Of a stretch of 64,000 nt of DNA, positions 63,984 to 64,000 are shown in pieces. The stretch covers positions 1 to 64,000 of the forward strand of contig CAWFLE010000003.1 of the NCBI GenBank assembly GCA_963816545.1. The letters run 5' to 3'. The DNA comes from Albimonas sp963816545 (GTDB lineage Bacteria > Pseudomonadota > Alphaproteobacteria > Rhodobacterales > Rhodobacteraceae). How positions within the stretch are numbered: position 1 is the stretch's first letter; each line of letters starts with the position of its first letter. Below the pieces are notes generated by a model. The model worked only from the letters and a program-made list of their open reading frames with translations, was not told the DNA's origin and ran no database searches. The position numbers and the translations under genes are program-made.

Positions 63984-64000
63984 GGGAGGGGCGCCATGAT

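Overview
The window is very GC-rich DNA (about 70 % by eye). It looks like the chromosome of an alphaproteobacterium of the Rhodobacterales/Paracoccaceae type. The grounds are the overall protein flavour, a VPLPA-CTERM surface protein, glutamyl-Q tRNA(Asp) synthetase and alphaproteobacterial transposases. I cannot name the genus. tRNA-Ser(GGA) and tRNA-Leu(CAA) are present; there are no rRNA genes and no CRISPR array.

Layout. 0-5 kb: a papain-like protease with C-terminal WQARHG-type repeats, and a small membrane protein translationally coupled to a secreted trypsin-like protease. 5-11.6 kb: an accessory zone with an IS5 remnant, a VPLPA-CTERM protein, a truncated GIY-YIG protein, a glycine-rich exported protein, an IS5 element flanked by a 70-bp direct repeat, and one full plus one truncated IS3/IS407-group element in tandem. 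12-16.8 kb: a minus-strand operon headed by a guanidine-I (ykkC) riboswitch. It encodes an ABC importer, a guanidine hydrolase-type ureohydrolase and a His-rich protein, and reads as guanidine uptake and hydrolysis. 16.9-23 kb: haem peroxidase, an unknown 133-aa protein, a BTAD/TPR regulator and a stand-alone YcaO protein, with a possible leader-peptide-like ORF; this may be a RiPP-like locus. 23.7-26.9 kb: GMC oxidoreductase and an ECF sigma/anti-sigma pair. 27.6-35.3 kb: seven overlapping minus-strand genes (CoA ligase, 3-hydroxyisobutyrate dehydrogenase-like, SCP2-like, alpha/beta hydrolase, TcuA, TcuB, metallo-beta-lactamase fold), a carboxylic-acid catabolic operon. 35.5-43.6 kb: a sugar epimerase/oxidoreductase/glycosyltransferase trio, a phosphatase, two MarR regulators, a CaiB-type CoA-transferase, a beta-carbonic anhydrase and a class III aminotransferase.

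43.8-49.5 kb: a five-gene peptide/opine-type ABC importer in which almost every gene is broken by several single-base frame changes while the residues remain well conserved. 50-54.6 kb: an exoD-family gene split by an IS66 element whose own transposase is split by an IS110 element. 54.6-58 kb: a second ExoD-like ORF, a truncated flavin monooxygenase with short tandem repeats, an HSL-family hydrolase and an acyl-CoA dehydrogenase. 58-64 kb: ordinary core genes (YqaA/DedA-like, DsbB, HNH nuclease, carboxylesterase, DNA glycosylase, GluQ, AbrB-type membrane protein).

A caution for the whole window: isolated frame breaks in otherwise intact genes (near 13.48, 15.64, 21.81, 50.1, 56.57, 57.13 and 58.51 kb) and the dense tract at 44.9-49.2 kb suggest that indel errors in the consensus are at least as likely as true gene decay.
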